A DNA stretch of 64,000 nt, from contig NZ_JAHZIL010000003.1 of assembly GCF_019443085.1 (NCBI RefSeq), positions 2,356,001-2,420,000 of the forward strand, read 5' to 3'. The notes under the pieces are model-generated. The model saw only the letters and a program-made list of their open reading frames with translations. It ran no database searches and was not told the origin of the DNA. Positions 1 to 8,208 of this stretch are shown here, piece after piece. Position numbers and translations under genes: made by a program. This stretch comes from Marinobacter sp. F4218 (GTDB lineage: Bacteria; Pseudomonadota; Gammaproteobacteria; Pseudomonadales; Oleiphilaceae). Position 1 is the first letter of the stretch, and every line of letters begins with the position of its first letter.

Positions 1-1
1 A

Positions 2-1984
2 TCGGGCATGCCCATTGAAGACATCGAGAGCCGCTTTATCGAAATGGATTGGCTCTCCAGTTTTCAGGACGACCCTGGCCGCGTCTACAAACCGGTACGG
101 CGCAAGAGTGAGGAGGTTCGACTGCCGCTCACGCCGGGCATCGGCCTACGGGCGGATGGCCTGCACGTGGGCGGCGGCATCATTGCCGGCCAGAACCTTG
201 GTTTTATCCTGAATGAACTGACCCGCAGTGCCGCCTTGGTGGAGGATTTCGACCGCCTGGCCATCCCGTTCCGGGCGGTGGCAACGGACCTCGAAACCGG
301 TGAGCAGGTGGTAATTGGACAGGGCAACCTGGCCGAAGCCATTCGTGCCAGCATGAGTATTCCCGGCGTCTACGCCCCGGTCCAACGTGACGGGCGCTTG
401 CTGGTGGATGGCGGAGTGGCCAATAACCTGCCGGTCAGTGTGGCCCGTGACATGGGGGCTGACGTCATCATTGCCGTCGACATCACTGACTCACTCGTGG
501 ACACCGAGCAGCTCAGAGAAGCCTTCTCCGTCATGGGTCAGCTCACCACCATCATGACCCGGCGCAACACCGATGAACAGCTGGCCCTGCTGGGTGAAAA
601 GGACGTCCTGATCCAGCCCGATCTGAAAGGGTACAGCTCCGCCGATTTCTACGACGCATTGACGCTGTTTGAGCTGGGTGCCACCGGAGCCCGGGAACAC
701 GCGGTGGAACTGAGACCACTGACGGTACCCCGGGCCGACTGGACTGACTACAAGGCCCAGCTGTCCTCCCGGGCCTACAGTTCGACCCCCATCGCACGGA
801 TCAGGATCGAACAGGGCGGGTCTCTGGCTCCGGAGTTCCTGCGGGAACGGATTCAACAGGAGACCGGGAAACCGCTGGATGTCGAGGTGCTCGAGGAGGA
901 CCTGAAACGGATTTACGGCCTGGGTTACTACGAGACCGTGTCGTACTCGCTGGCTCCGTCCCCGGAGGGCACGGTATTGACGATTGAGGTCCGGGAAAAA
1001 AGCTGGGGCCCGAACTACTTGTCGTTCGGCCTCAGTTATGAAGACAACTTCGATGGCGAGACCCGCTTCAATATTGCCTCGGGCTTGAGGATGACCGAGC
1101 TCAACGATTTAGGTGCCGAGTGGCAAACCGGTGTTCAACTGGGCACGGAACCCTGGGTGCGAACCCAGTGGTACCAGCCTCTGGATTACGGTTACCAGCG
1201 CTTCCTGGTCGTGGGTGGCGAGTACACTCGGGAAACGTTCAGTCTGTACGACGGAGGCACCGATCCTGTAGCCGAAGTGGATGTCACTTTTCGGGAGCTG
1301 GATCTTGCCCTGGGCACGGAGTTGGGCGGAAACGCCGAGGCCCGTTTAAAGTACACTCGCGGCTACGCATCGGTTGACGAGTTGGTCGGGCAGCCGGTTG
1401 TGAGGGAGGACAACGTCCATCGGGGCGGCATCAGCCTGCAACTGGTCCATGATTCCCTGGACGACTCCTTCTACCCGCGCCACGGGGCCTTTGCTGGCGT
1501 ACGAGGGAGAATGGAACGGGAGGAGCTGGGTTCGGACCGTCACTTCGATTCGGTGACCGGAATGCTGCTCGGCACCGACAGCTGGCAGGGCTTTAACCTG
1601 ACCGGGCTCGTGTACGGAACGGCGGTCACCGGGGGCGAACCGGGCATTGAGAACGCCGTGAGGTTGGGCGGCTTTCGCCGACTCTCGGCCTACGCCTCCG
1701 GTCAGATCACCGGTGATAACGCCCTGCTGGGCTCGGTATACGCCAGCCAGGCCTTTGGAGGTCCCCTGCTGCCCTGGTTTGCCGGTGCGGGCTTTGAGGC
1801 GGGTAACGCCTGGGAATCGTTTGATCAGGCCAGCTGGAACAACTCGGTCCGGTCCTGGAGCCTGTTTGCCGGGGTGGATACCTTCCTCGGGCCGATTCAG
1901 ATCGCCACCGCTTATAATAACCGCGACGACTGGACCGCCTATCTGAACATCGGCTTCTCTTACACCCAGCTGTTCTACCAATAG
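2..1984 (+). CDS. Patatin-like phospholipase with POTRA and Omp85 barrel, PlpD-like (5' truncated)
   Basis: The reading frame is open to the left edge, so the signal peptide and the nucleophile serine motif lie outside the window. The visible 660 codons begin at the end of the patatin fold. The catalytic aspartate motif DGG is at residues 134-136 counted from the first in-frame ATG (position 8), in the context LLVDGGVANNLP. A POTRA-like segment follows (about residues 265-335, starting SSTPIARIRIEQGG). The rest, to the final aromatic residues (FSYTQLFYQ), is rich in alternating hydrophobic strands, as in an Omp85/BamA-type beta barrel. This order (patatin, one POTRA, barrel) is that of PlpD, the type Vd autotransporter of Pseudomonas aeruginosa. 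By that family, the lipase domain would be exported and anchored or released at the outer membrane. It ends five bases from the convergent GntR gene. Substrate and release of the passenger cannot be judged here. Confidence 0.85.
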   Translation, partial: SGMPIEDIESRFIEMDWLSSFQDDPGRVYKPVRRKSEEVRLPLTPGIGLRADGLHVGGGIIAGQNLGFILNELTRSAALVEDFDRLAIPFRAVATDLETGEQVVIGQGNLAEAIRASMSIPGVYAPVQRDGRLLVDGGVANNLPVSVARDMGADVIIAVDITDSLVDTEQLREAFSVMGQLTTIMTRRNTDEQLALLGEKDVLIQPDLKGYSSADFYDALTLFELGATGAREHAVELRPLTVPRADWTDYKAQLSSRAYSSTPIARIRIEQGGSLAPEFLRERIQQETGKPLDVEVLEEDLKRIYGLGYYETVSYSLAPSPEGTVLTIEVREKSWGPNYLSFGLSYEDNFDGETRFNIASGLRMTELNDLGAEWQTGVQLGTEPWVRTQWYQPLDYGYQRFLVVGGEYTRETFSLYDGGTDPVAEVDVTFRELDLALGTELGGNAEARLKYTRGYASVDELVGQPVVREDNVHRGGISLQLVHDSLDDSFYPRHGAFAGVRGRMEREELGSDRHFDSVTGMLLGTDSWQGFNLTGLVYGTAVTGGEPGIENAVRLGGFRRLSAYASGQITGDNALLGSVYASQAFGGPLLPWFAGAGFEAGNAWESFDQASWNNSVRSWSLFAGVDTFLGPIQIATAYNNRDDWTAYLNIGFSYTQLFYQ

Positions 1985-1989
1985 TTCGG

Positions 1990-2667
1990 CTATGCGCCCT
2001 TGCGGTCCGTGGTTGCGATTGCGTCCAGCACCTGCTGGCATTGCTGCATGGCGTAACGGTGCAGGATGCCCGCAAGCTTTTCCTCGTCCCGGTCCTTGAT
2101 GGCCTGAATGGATTCCTGCATGTGAGCGAGGTTGTCCTCGAACACGTGGCTGCCCCCCTGTTGAAAGGCCACGAACGCGCAACGCTTGGCGGAGGGCCAG
2201 AGGTCATCAATGGCCGCGACGATGAAGTAGTTATCGGCATAGGCCAGGGAGGCCTTGGTGTACTCGATGCCGAGCTCGAGAAAGGCCATCAGGTCACTTT
2301 TCTCGAAGCAATCCTTCATCCGGGCATACAGTGACTCCAGGCGTTCCATGTCTGCCGGCTGCCATTGCCGGACCAGCTTGCGCCCGGTGTGGGTCAGGTA
2401 GAGCTCAAGGGTCTCGTAAAGGCTGCGGACGAAATAGTCGTCCAGCGGGGTGACAAAAGCGCCTTTGCGCGGCACGTTGCGCACCAGGTGGCGCTTTTCC
2501 AGCAGCAGCAGGCCTTCCCGGATGGAGCCGTGACTGACATCCATTTCCTTGGCCATCGCACCTTCGTAGATTCGTTCGCCCGAGCGGAGCTGGCCGAAAG
2601 CAATCAGGTTCTCAATGTGGCGGGCGACCTGCTCGGTCAAAGTCTCTCTGGGTTTGAACGCGTTCAT
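1990..2667 (-). CDS. GntR family transcriptional regulator (FadR/FCD subfamily)
   Basis: This 225-aa protein has an N-terminal winged helix (about residues 8-75) with the GntR signature around RIYEGAMAKEMDVSHGSIREGL and the wing VPRKGAFVTPL. An all-helical C-terminal region of FCD type (about 90-215) follows and would bind a small organic acid or fatty-acid-like effector. The family usually represses a nearby catabolic or transport gene. Here the neighbours are cardiolipin synthase on the same strand 86 bases upstream and the convergent patatin gene, so no obvious target is adjacent. It may act elsewhere or autoregulate. The ATG at 2667 is preceded by an A/T-rich stretch. The effector is unknown. 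Confidence 0.85.
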   Translation of the reverse strand: MNAFKPRETLTEQVARHIENLIAFGQLRSGERIYEGAMAKEMDVSHGSIREGLLLLEKRHLVRNVPRKGAFVTPLDDYFVRSLYETLELYLTHTGRKLVRQWQPADMERLESLYARMKDCFEKSDLMAFLELGIEYTKASLAYADNYFIVAAIDDLWPSAKRCAFVAFQQGGSHVFEDNLAHMQESIQAIKDRDEEKLAGILHRYAMQQCQQVLDAIATTDRKGA

Positions 2668-2753
2668 GGTTTTTTTATCGTTACTGCGTACTGGCTGATT
2701 CGTCAGGGCATATTCGCACAGATGAGCTTGCAGAAACCAGTGCGAAGCTTTTC

Positions 2754-4184
2754 TCAGAGTAGCGGCGCCAGCAGGCGAATGGCCCGGCAGGTCAGGCGGA
2801 AGGGAATGGAGCGTTCCCGGTAATCGCTTTCGACCATCAATCGACAGTTGTCGAGGTCTTCCTCAAGCATGGACTCCACGCTGGTGATGAAATGCCGGGC
2901 GGTGGTGACGGCCATGATCTCGAAGTTCAGGCGCATGGAGCGATTGTCCAGGTTGGCCGTGCCCACTGCTGCGTAACGATCGTCCACCAGAATAACCTTC
3001 TGGTGCATGAAACCCGGCTGGTACCGGTAGATCTGTATGCCGGTTTTGCAGGCCTGGACAAGGTATGAGTAAGCGGCCAGCCCAATCAGGCGGCTGTCCG
3101 ATTTTTCCGGAATCAGAATCCGGACATCCACGCCCCGGAGTGCCGCCAGTTGCAGCGCGTTCATGATCTGGAAGTCAGGCACGAAATAGGGCGAGGAAAT
3201 CCAAAGCCGGTTGCGGGCATTGTTGATGCAGTTGAGGAAAAACAGGGTGCAGGTTTCCCAGTCGTCGGCGGGGCCGGTCGGCAGCATCAGCACACGGTCC
3301 CCGCCGGCGCTGGAGACCCGCGGCGCCCAGTCCAGTTCCGGAACGTCGTTGCTGGCCCAGTTCCAGTCTTCCAGCCAGCTCAACTGCAGGCCAATGACAG
3401 CGGGCCCCTCTATACGGCAGTGGGTGTCTCGCCAGGGCTCCTGATCGATGGCCGTGCCCAGGTATTCGTCGCCAAGGTTGATGCCACCGACAAAGCCAAT
3501 GACGCCGTCGCAGACCAGCAGTTTACGATGATTACGAAAGTTGATCTGGAATCGTCGCCGGCGGATGTTGCCATCCCCAAACGATGCGATTCTGGCACCG
3601 GCCGCCGCCAGCTGCTTCAGGTAGGTTCGGGGCAGCCATACGCTGCCGATGTTGTCGTACAGGAACCAGACTGCCACACCCTGGGCCAGTTTCCGTTCCA
3701 GAATGGATTTGATGCGCTGCCCCACCCGATCAGAGCGAATGATGTAGAACTCCAGGAGAATGTAGCGGGTGGCGTTTTCCATGGCTTCAAACAGCGCTTC
3801 AAAGGTGGCCTCGCCGTCCCGTAACAGGGTGCAGCGATTGCCCTCGGTAAACGGCTGGCGACCAAGTTTGCACAGGACCTGCAATTCATCGGTGAAGTAT
3901 TTGTCGGCCGGTGCCGGAATCGAGGTGGTTTGCCGCTCAAAGCGATTGAGCAGGGTGGTCAGGGCCTCGTCACCCATGCGCCGGGCCTTGACGTAACCTC
4001 CGAACCGGTAACGCCCGAACAGCAGGAACAGGGGGACGGCGAGGTAGGGCAGGCCAAGCAGGCCAATGATCCAGGCAATGGCGCCTTGGGCGGTACGATA
4101 GGTCAGCAGAATCCGGTAGATGCAGGTCAGTGCCGCGAGGTACAGCAGGCCAACCGCCACGGCCACCAGTGAGACGTTCTCCAT
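2754..4184 (-). CDS. cls: Cardiolipin synthase (phospholipase D superfamily)
   Basis: The enzyme condenses two phosphatidylglycerol molecules to cardiolipin at the inner membrane. Two N-terminal membrane segments (about residues 3-26 and 36-57) are followed by two HKD motifs: HRKLLVCDG near residue 220 with downstream GGINLGDEY, and HQKVILVDD near 395 with downstream GTANLDNRS. This is the full double-PLD pattern at the usual length of about 480 aa. ATGs exist at 4190 and 4184. The second is preferred because the GGAAG upstream is seven bases away from it. The stop codon of the upstream AraC regulator lies at 4187-4189, so the two genes are tightly joined and probably co-transcribed. Which Cls paralogue (ClsA-like by its membrane segments) is an inference. 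Confidence 0.92.
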   Translation of the reverse strand: MENVSLVAVAVGLLYLAALTCIYRILLTYRTAQGAIAWIIGLLGLPYLAVPLFLLFGRYRFGGYVKARRMGDEALTTLLNRFERQTTSIPAPADKYFTDELQVLCKLGRQPFTEGNRCTLLRDGEATFEALFEAMENATRYILLEFYIIRSDRVGQRIKSILERKLAQGVAVWFLYDNIGSVWLPRTYLKQLAAAGARIASFGDGNIRRRRFQINFRNHRKLLVCDGVIGFVGGINLGDEYLGTAIDQEPWRDTHCRIEGPAVIGLQLSWLEDWNWASNDVPELDWAPRVSSAGGDRVLMLPTGPADDWETCTLFFLNCINNARNRLWISSPYFVPDFQIMNALQLAALRGVDVRILIPEKSDSRLIGLAAYSYLVQACKTGIQIYRYQPGFMHQKVILVDDRYAAVGTANLDNRSMRLNFEIMAVTTARHFITSVESMLEEDLDNCRLMVESDYRERSIPFRLTCRAIRLLAPLL

Positions 4185-4186
4185 GA

Positions 4187-5344
4187 TCATTCTTCCGCGT
4201 CCGTATTGGCTTCCGGGTCGGGCTCGTTGGATGGGCGGGCAAGGTGGCTGGCCCGGTATTGCGCCGGTGCCATACCGGTCCAGCGCTTGAAGGCCCGGCT
4301 GAAGGCGCTGAGCTCGGAAAATCCCAGCAGAAAGGCTATTTCGCCCAGGGCATAGTGGTCTGCCGCAACATAACGCAAGGCCTTGTCCTTGCGCACCTGT
4401 TCAACCAGTTCGTGGAACCCGAGTCCCTCCCGTTTCAGTTTCCGGTACAGGGTCTGGCGGCTCATGTGGCATTGCCGGGCCAGGCTGTCGGCGTCGATCC
4501 TGTCCGTGGCCATCTGTTTCGAGATCAGTCGCCGGATCTTGCGACCGAACGAGCGTCTGGGCTGCAGGCGGGCCAGAACCGCATTCACCTGTTTCAGGAC
4601 GGCCGAGTATACGTAGGGGTTGCGCCGGGGGATCGGGTGGCTGAGGTGGCGGCTGTTAAAGGCGAGACGGGTAGTGGCGCAGTCAAACCGTACCGGCCCG
4701 CCCAGGACCTTTTCGTATTCTTTCGCATAGCCTGGCCGGGGGTGGGCAATCTCTGCCCATTCCGCCGCGATCTGCGGGTGAATGAAGTGGCGGGTCCGGC
4801 TGAGCGCCGCGGCCAGGGTCCGGTCCATGTCTTGCCGGCAATAGTGATCCGGGATATCCGGTTGCCAGGTCAGGATGGCCAGCTCGCCGGTCTGCTCGAA
4901 GCTCAGAATGACCGATTCGTTGATCAGCCGGTGCAGACGGACATATTGGGTAACGGCCTCGCCCAGGGTGTCGCAGTTGAAGAATACGTGGCCCACCAGT
5001 CCCATGCGTTCAGGGTCGACCACCTGACCGGCATGCAGTCCCACGCCGGGGTCTCCGGTCACCTGTTCGGCATAGTCCCAGAGTTGATAGTGGGCGGTTG
5101 CCGGCACCCGCAGGTCCGGGTCCGACAACGCCTCCAGGTCCAAACCGATGATCTGCCCCACACGGTCCGGGTCCAGAACCCCCTGGCGTTCGAGGTAGTG
5201 GACCAGGGCCAGGGTGCTGGAGGCGGCAACCAGGGGGGTGCTGCTGTCGTCGGACTGAACAGGAATCAAAATATCGGTCCCGATGGTTAACAACTTTTCA
5301 TCCAGACTGATACAAAATGTCAAATGGGTGAAACAGCTTGTCAA
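4187..5344 (-). CDS. AraC family transcriptional regulator (Arabinose_bd-type sensor domain)
   Basis: A large N-terminal ligand-binding region (about residues 60-250, of the type found in OruR/ArgR-like AraC proteins) is followed by a C-terminal double helix-turn-helix. The latter includes DADSLARQCHMSRQTLYRKLKREG and the second helix ending in GFSELSAFSRAFKRWTGMAPAQYR. The start is uncertain: no ATG occurs in frame near the N terminus, and the frame opens with a TTG at 5344, so a TTG or other rare start a little downstream is possible. The gene ends inside the start region of cls, which suggests one transcript. Target and ligand are unknown. It is divergent from the 30-codon small gene at 5421. 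Confidence 0.85.
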   Translation of the reverse strand: MTSCFTHLTFCISLDEKLLTIGTDILIPVQSDDSSTPLVAASSTLALVHYLERQGVLDPDRVGQIIGLDLEALSDPDLRVPATAHYQLWDYAEQVTGDPGVGLHAGQVVDPERMGLVGHVFFNCDTLGEAVTQYVRLHRLINESVILSFEQTGELAILTWQPDIPDHYCRQDMDRTLAAALSRTRHFIHPQIAAEWAEIAHPRPGYAKEYEKVLGGPVRFDCATTRLAFNSRHLSHPIPRRNPYVYSAVLKQVNAVLARLQPRRSFGRKIRRLISKQMATDRIDADSLARQCHMSRQTLYRKLKREGLGFHELVEQVRKDKALRYVAADHYALGEIAFLLGFSELSAFSRAFKRWTGMAPAQYRASHLARPSNEPDPEANTDAEE

Positions 5345-5348
5345 CGGT

Positions 5349-5377
5349 TTGTCATGCCATCAACGATAGCATTAAGT
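5349..5377 (+). promoter_or_regulatory. Possible sigma-70 promoter for the small gene
   Basis: TTGTCA (5349-5354) and TTAAGT (5372-5377) are 17 bases apart, 44 bases before the ATG at 5421. The -35 is good (5 of 6), the -10 weak (3 of 6). Confidence 0.3.
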
Positions 5378-5420
5378 CATCAGGTTGAAGCAATGGAAAG
5401 GTGTTTTCAGGAGGTGTTTT

Positions 5421-5513
5421 ATGGAACAGGAAATTTTCGTACCTCATACTGAGCGTGAACGGAAAAACGTGATGGCGCTCGCAGAGTATCTGAACAGCAT
5501 CTTCTACTGCTGA
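5421..5513 (+). CDS. Putative 30-aa small protein
   Basis: A 31-codon frame starts at an ATG preceded by a near-perfect Shine-Dalgarno (AGGAGGTG at 5410-5417, short spacing). The product begins MEQEIFVPHTERERKN and ends AEYLNSIFYC. Its second half could form one amphipathic helix ending in two aromatic residues and a terminal cysteine. An intrinsic terminator follows 30 bases after the stop, so the gene has a complete transcription unit of its own between a divergent AraC regulator and ybfF. I do not recognise a family. It could be a real small protein, a regulatory leader peptide, or a peptide precursor. The strong ribosome site is the main reason to call it. Confidence 0.6.
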   Translation: MEQEIFVPHTERERKNVMALAEYLNSIFYC

Positions 5514-5542
5514 TCAGTCAGGCGTAAAGCCTATGACCTTGG

Positions 5543-5566
5543 AGCCGGGGACCCCCCGGCTTTTTT
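5543..5566 (+). terminator. Rho-independent terminator after the small gene
   Basis: Stem AGCCGGGG/CCCCGGCT with a three-base loop, followed directly by a run of T (5561-5566). Confidence 0.85.
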
Positions 5567-5667
5567 CGTCCGCAGAATCTCTCCCGCCCTTCCCGACTTG
5601 CTCAACTGACTGTCAGTGGTAATGTATCCGCTCGGAAACTGTGAGCCAACCCGGAGGCTGCCTGCCC

Positions 5668-6465
5668 ATGACTGTAGATCTGAACCACCGCATTACCGGC
5701 GAAGGCGCGCCGCTGATTCTGTTGCATGGCCTGTTCGGGTCCCTGGAGAACCTGGGCGGTATCGCCCGCCGGCTGCAGGACGAGTGGCAGATACATGCTC
5801 TGGACCAGCGTAATCATGGCAGTTCGCCCCACACCGACACCATGGACTACCCGGCCATGGCCGCGGACGTGATCGCGTATATGGATAATCAGGGCATCGA
5901 CAGGGCCAGCATCCTTGGCCATTCCATGGGCGGGAAGGTGGCCATGCAGGTGGCGCTGCAGGCTCCGGAGCGTGTGGAGAAAATCATCGTGGCCGACATC
6001 GCCCCGGTGAGTTACAAGCCCCGTCACGATGAGGTCCTGGAGGGACTGAAGAGCATCGACCTGACTGGTGTGCGTTCGCGCCAGGACGCCGACACGCTGC
6101 TCGCCGAATTTGTGGAGATGCCGTCCACCCGGCAGTTCCTGCTGAAAAATCTCGAGCGGATACCCAAGGAGGAGCAGAGCGAGGGCGGTCCGACCTTTCG
6201 CTGGCGCCTGAACGTGCCTGTGATTGATGCCTGTTACGCCAACCTGGCCAGCGCCCCTGAGGGGCCCCAAGCGTTCGAGGGCCCGGTACTGTTCATCAAA
6301 GGCGAGGAATCTGCCTACATCCAGGAAAAACATCGAGACGAGATCCAGCGCCTGTTTCCGGCGGCTGAGCTTCGTATCATCAAGGGCACGGGGCACTGGC
6401 TGCATGCCGAAAAGGCCGATTCGTTTGCGGCTCTGTGCAGGCGTTTCCTGGCCAATGACGGCTAG
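5668..6465 (+). CDS. ybfF: Alpha/beta-fold hydrolase, YbfF family acyl-CoA esterase
   Basis: The 265-aa protein has the alpha/beta hydrolase layout: an oxyanion-hole segment LLHGLFGS near residue 20, the nucleophile elbow GHSMGG near residue 90, and the C-terminal histidine in GTGHWLHAEK. E. coli YbfF, of the same length and motif set, hydrolyses short acyl thioesters and esters in the cytoplasm. The frame is also open from a GTG at 5641, but the ATG at 5668 has GGAGG ten bases upstream, so it is taken as the start. It stands alone between the small-gene terminator and the palindrome-controlled gene at 6576. The exact substrate is not predictable. Confidence 0.88.
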   Translation: MTVDLNHRITGEGAPLILLHGLFGSLENLGGIARRLQDEWQIHALDQRNHGSSPHTDTMDYPAMAADVIAYMDNQGIDRASILGHSMGGKVAMQVALQAPERVEKIIVADIAPVSYKPRHDEVLEGLKSIDLTGVRSRQDADTLLAEFVEMPSTRQFLLKNLERIPKEEQSEGGPTFRWRLNVPVIDACYANLASAPEGPQAFEGPVLFIKGEESAYIQEKHRDEIQRLFPAAELRIIKGTGHWLHAEKADSFAALCRRFLANDG

Positions 6466-6511
6466 TCGTTGGCGCGAACGGCATTTTCATGGCCTGGGGA
6501 CGGTCTGCTAA

Positions 6512-6529
6512 GGTTAACCTAGGTTAACC
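6512..6529. promoter_or_regulatory. Perfect 18-bp tandem palindrome, likely operator
   Basis: Two copies of the 8-base palindrome GGTTAACC separated by TA, so the full 18 bases are also a perfect palindrome. The half-site repeat is one helical turn (10 bases). It lies 47 bases before the gene at 6576, where a dimeric regulator would block or help a promoter. Confidence 0.6.
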
Positions 6530-6575
6530 CATTGCGGCGAAATGCATCGCACACGAACACAGGCGGACATGGTCT

Positions 6576-7664
6576 ATGAAATGGTTGATGGTGGGAGTGC
6601 TGATCCTGTTTGTGATGCTGGGAAGCTTTCTCCTGACACCATCGCCCATCGATAGCAAAGCCTGGCAGCCTCCGTCTCCACCGCCTCTAACCGGCCCGCT
6701 GGCACCGAATGAGCGGCTTCGCCTGGCTGACCTGCTGGCCCGCGGTCAGGTTTATGGCCCGGAAGATACCACGGTGAGCAAGGATGGCGTGGTTTATGCC
6801 GGCACCCAGGATGGCCGGATCATCCGTCTGTTCCCGGACGGGCGCCTGGAAACCTGGCTGATGACCGGAGGGCGTCCACTCGGTCTGGTGTTTGACCGGG
6901 ATGGCAACCTGATCGTGGCGGATGCCTGGAAAGGCCTCCTGTCCATTGCACCGGATAAAACCATCACCGTATTGGCCCGGGAGGCGGAGGGCACCCCATT
7001 CCGGTTCACCGACGATGTCGATATAGCCCCCGATGGACGGATCTACTTTACCGACGCCAGTTCCCGTTTCCAGCAGCCGGATTATCGCCTGGACCTTCTG
7101 GAGATGCGCCCCCACGGTCGATTGCTGCGATATTCCTCCCGCACTGGCAAAGCCAAGGTTTTGCTCGGTAACCTTCACTTCGCCAATGGCGTGGCCGTGT
7201 CGCCCGACGGCTCGTTCGTGCTGGTGAACGAAACCTGGAAATACCGCATCCTGCGATACTGGATCCAGGGCCCCAAGGCCGGACAGGCGGAGGTGTTCGC
7301 CGACAACCTTCCCGGCTTCCCGGACAATCTGGCAGTGGATGGGGAAGGGCGCTACTGGGTGGCTTTCCCGACTCTTCGGAACTCGCAGGTGGATGCCCTG
7401 CACCGGACGCCCTGGCTCAAGGATCTGGTGGCCAAACTCCCTGACAGCCTGAAACCTGCGCCCCAGGAATATGGTCTGGTGGTCGCGTTCAACCGCGATG
7501 GCGAAGTGATTACCAGCCTCCATGATACCCGGGGCACCCACCTGCAGGAGATCACCTCGGTGAATCCTCACGACGGCTACCTATACTTTGGTTCACTTAA
7601 CAACGATCGCATCGGTCGGATACCGTTACGGGCCATTCCCGGCCTTGGAGACGACGAAGCATGA
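6576..7664 (+). CDS. SMP-30/gluconolactonase/strictosidine synthase-like beta-propeller protein
   Basis: A single N-terminal membrane segment (about residues 2-21) serves as an anchor or uncleaved signal. The rest reads as a six-bladed propeller with recurring DG.(I/V)Y and DGN/DGR blade turns, for example SKDGVVYAGTQDGRI, DRDGNLIVADA, APDGRIYFTDAS and SPDGSFVLVNET. The family includes calcium-dependent lactonases and strictosidine-synthase-like proteins such as APMAP. In bacteria the reaction is mostly unknown. Its stop overlaps the start of the thioesterase gene (7661) by four bases, so the two are translationally coupled. A lactonase or aryl-esterase role is an inference from fold only. 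Confidence 0.75.
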   Translation: MKWLMVGVLILFVMLGSFLLTPSPIDSKAWQPPSPPPLTGPLAPNERLRLADLLARGQVYGPEDTTVSKDGVVYAGTQDGRIIRLFPDGRLETWLMTGGRPLGLVFDRDGNLIVADAWKGLLSIAPDKTITVLAREAEGTPFRFTDDVDIAPDGRIYFTDASSRFQQPDYRLDLLEMRPHGRLLRYSSRTGKAKVLLGNLHFANGVAVSPDGSFVLVNETWKYRILRYWIQGPKAGQAEVFADNLPGFPDNLAVDGEGRYWVAFPTLRNSQVDALHRTPWLKDLVAKLPDSLKPAPQEYGLVVAFNRDGEVITSLHDTRGTHLQEITSVNPHDGYLYFGSLNNDRIGRIPLRAIPGLGDDEA

Positions 7665-8134
7665 CAGGTGAAAGCACGATGCAGTGGGATCTTCCGGATC
7701 CGTTTACCCTCGATATCACCGTGCGAAATGAGGACACTGATCGGCTGGGCCATGCCAATAATGTCGTCTATGTGCGCTGGCTGGAAGAGGTGAGTTGGGC
7801 CCACATCGAAAGCCTGGGAATGACCTGGGAGCTGCACGAGGCGACCGGCAAGGCCATGGCGATCACACGCACCGAAATCGACTACCTGGCGTCCGCCAAT
7901 GCCGGTGACCGGCTGGTCCTTGGTACCTGGCTGACCGGTTATGACGGGCGTTTCCGCTCGTCCCGTCAATTCCAGCTGATACGTCCTGCCGATGGCAAAA
8001 CCCTGGTAAGGGCCGTGTCAACCCACGCCTGCGTGAACATGAAAACCCAGCGCCCCTCCCGGGCCCCCGGGGAGTTTGCAGAGATCCTCGGGGCCGCGGT
8101 CGTCGCCGGCGGTCGCGGCCTGGCCGCCGATTGA
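7661..8134 (+). CDS. Acyl-CoA thioesterase, 4HBT hot-dog family
   Basis: This 157-aa single hot-dog domain carries the 4HBT active-site signature NEDTDRLGHANNVVYVRWLEE at about residues 23-43. Its aspartate and the following GHxNN are the usual catalytic and binding residues. Such enzymes cleave acyl-CoA or aromatic acyl-CoA thioesters in the cytosol. A second ATG (7679) lies just inside, but the first overlaps the upstream stop as ATGA, which favours coupling from 7661. The last 20 residues are Ala/Gly rich and probably disordered. Substrate chain length is not predictable. Confidence 0.8.
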   Translation: MTGESTMQWDLPDPFTLDITVRNEDTDRLGHANNVVYVRWLEEVSWAHIESLGMTWELHEATGKAMAITRTEIDYLASANAGDRLVLGTWLTGYDGRFRSSRQFQLIRPADGKTLVRAVSTHACVNMKTQRPSRAPGEFAEILGAAVVAGGRGLAAD

Positions 8135-8173
8135 GTCACCTTTGCAGGCATCTTCTGCTAGTCTGAACAAAAT

Positions 8174-8199
8174 CCGTTGTCCGTTAACACCGTTGTCCG
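8174..8199 (+). repeat. 10-bp direct repeat before the quinone oxidoreductase gene
   Basis: CCGTTGTCCG occurs at 8174-8183 and again at 8190-8199, period 16, the second copy running into the ribosome site. No promoter assignment is made. Confidence 0.6.
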
Positions 8200-8208
8200 G
8201 AGATCATC

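Noticed and set aside
1346..2182. 278-codon leftward frame over the end of the patatin gene and the start of the GntR gene
   Set aside because: It bridges two real genes on opposite strands and lacks a ribosome site.
4244..5290. 348-codon frame opposite the AraC regulator
   Set aside because: The AraC reading contains clear helix-turn-helix motifs. The opposite reading shows none.
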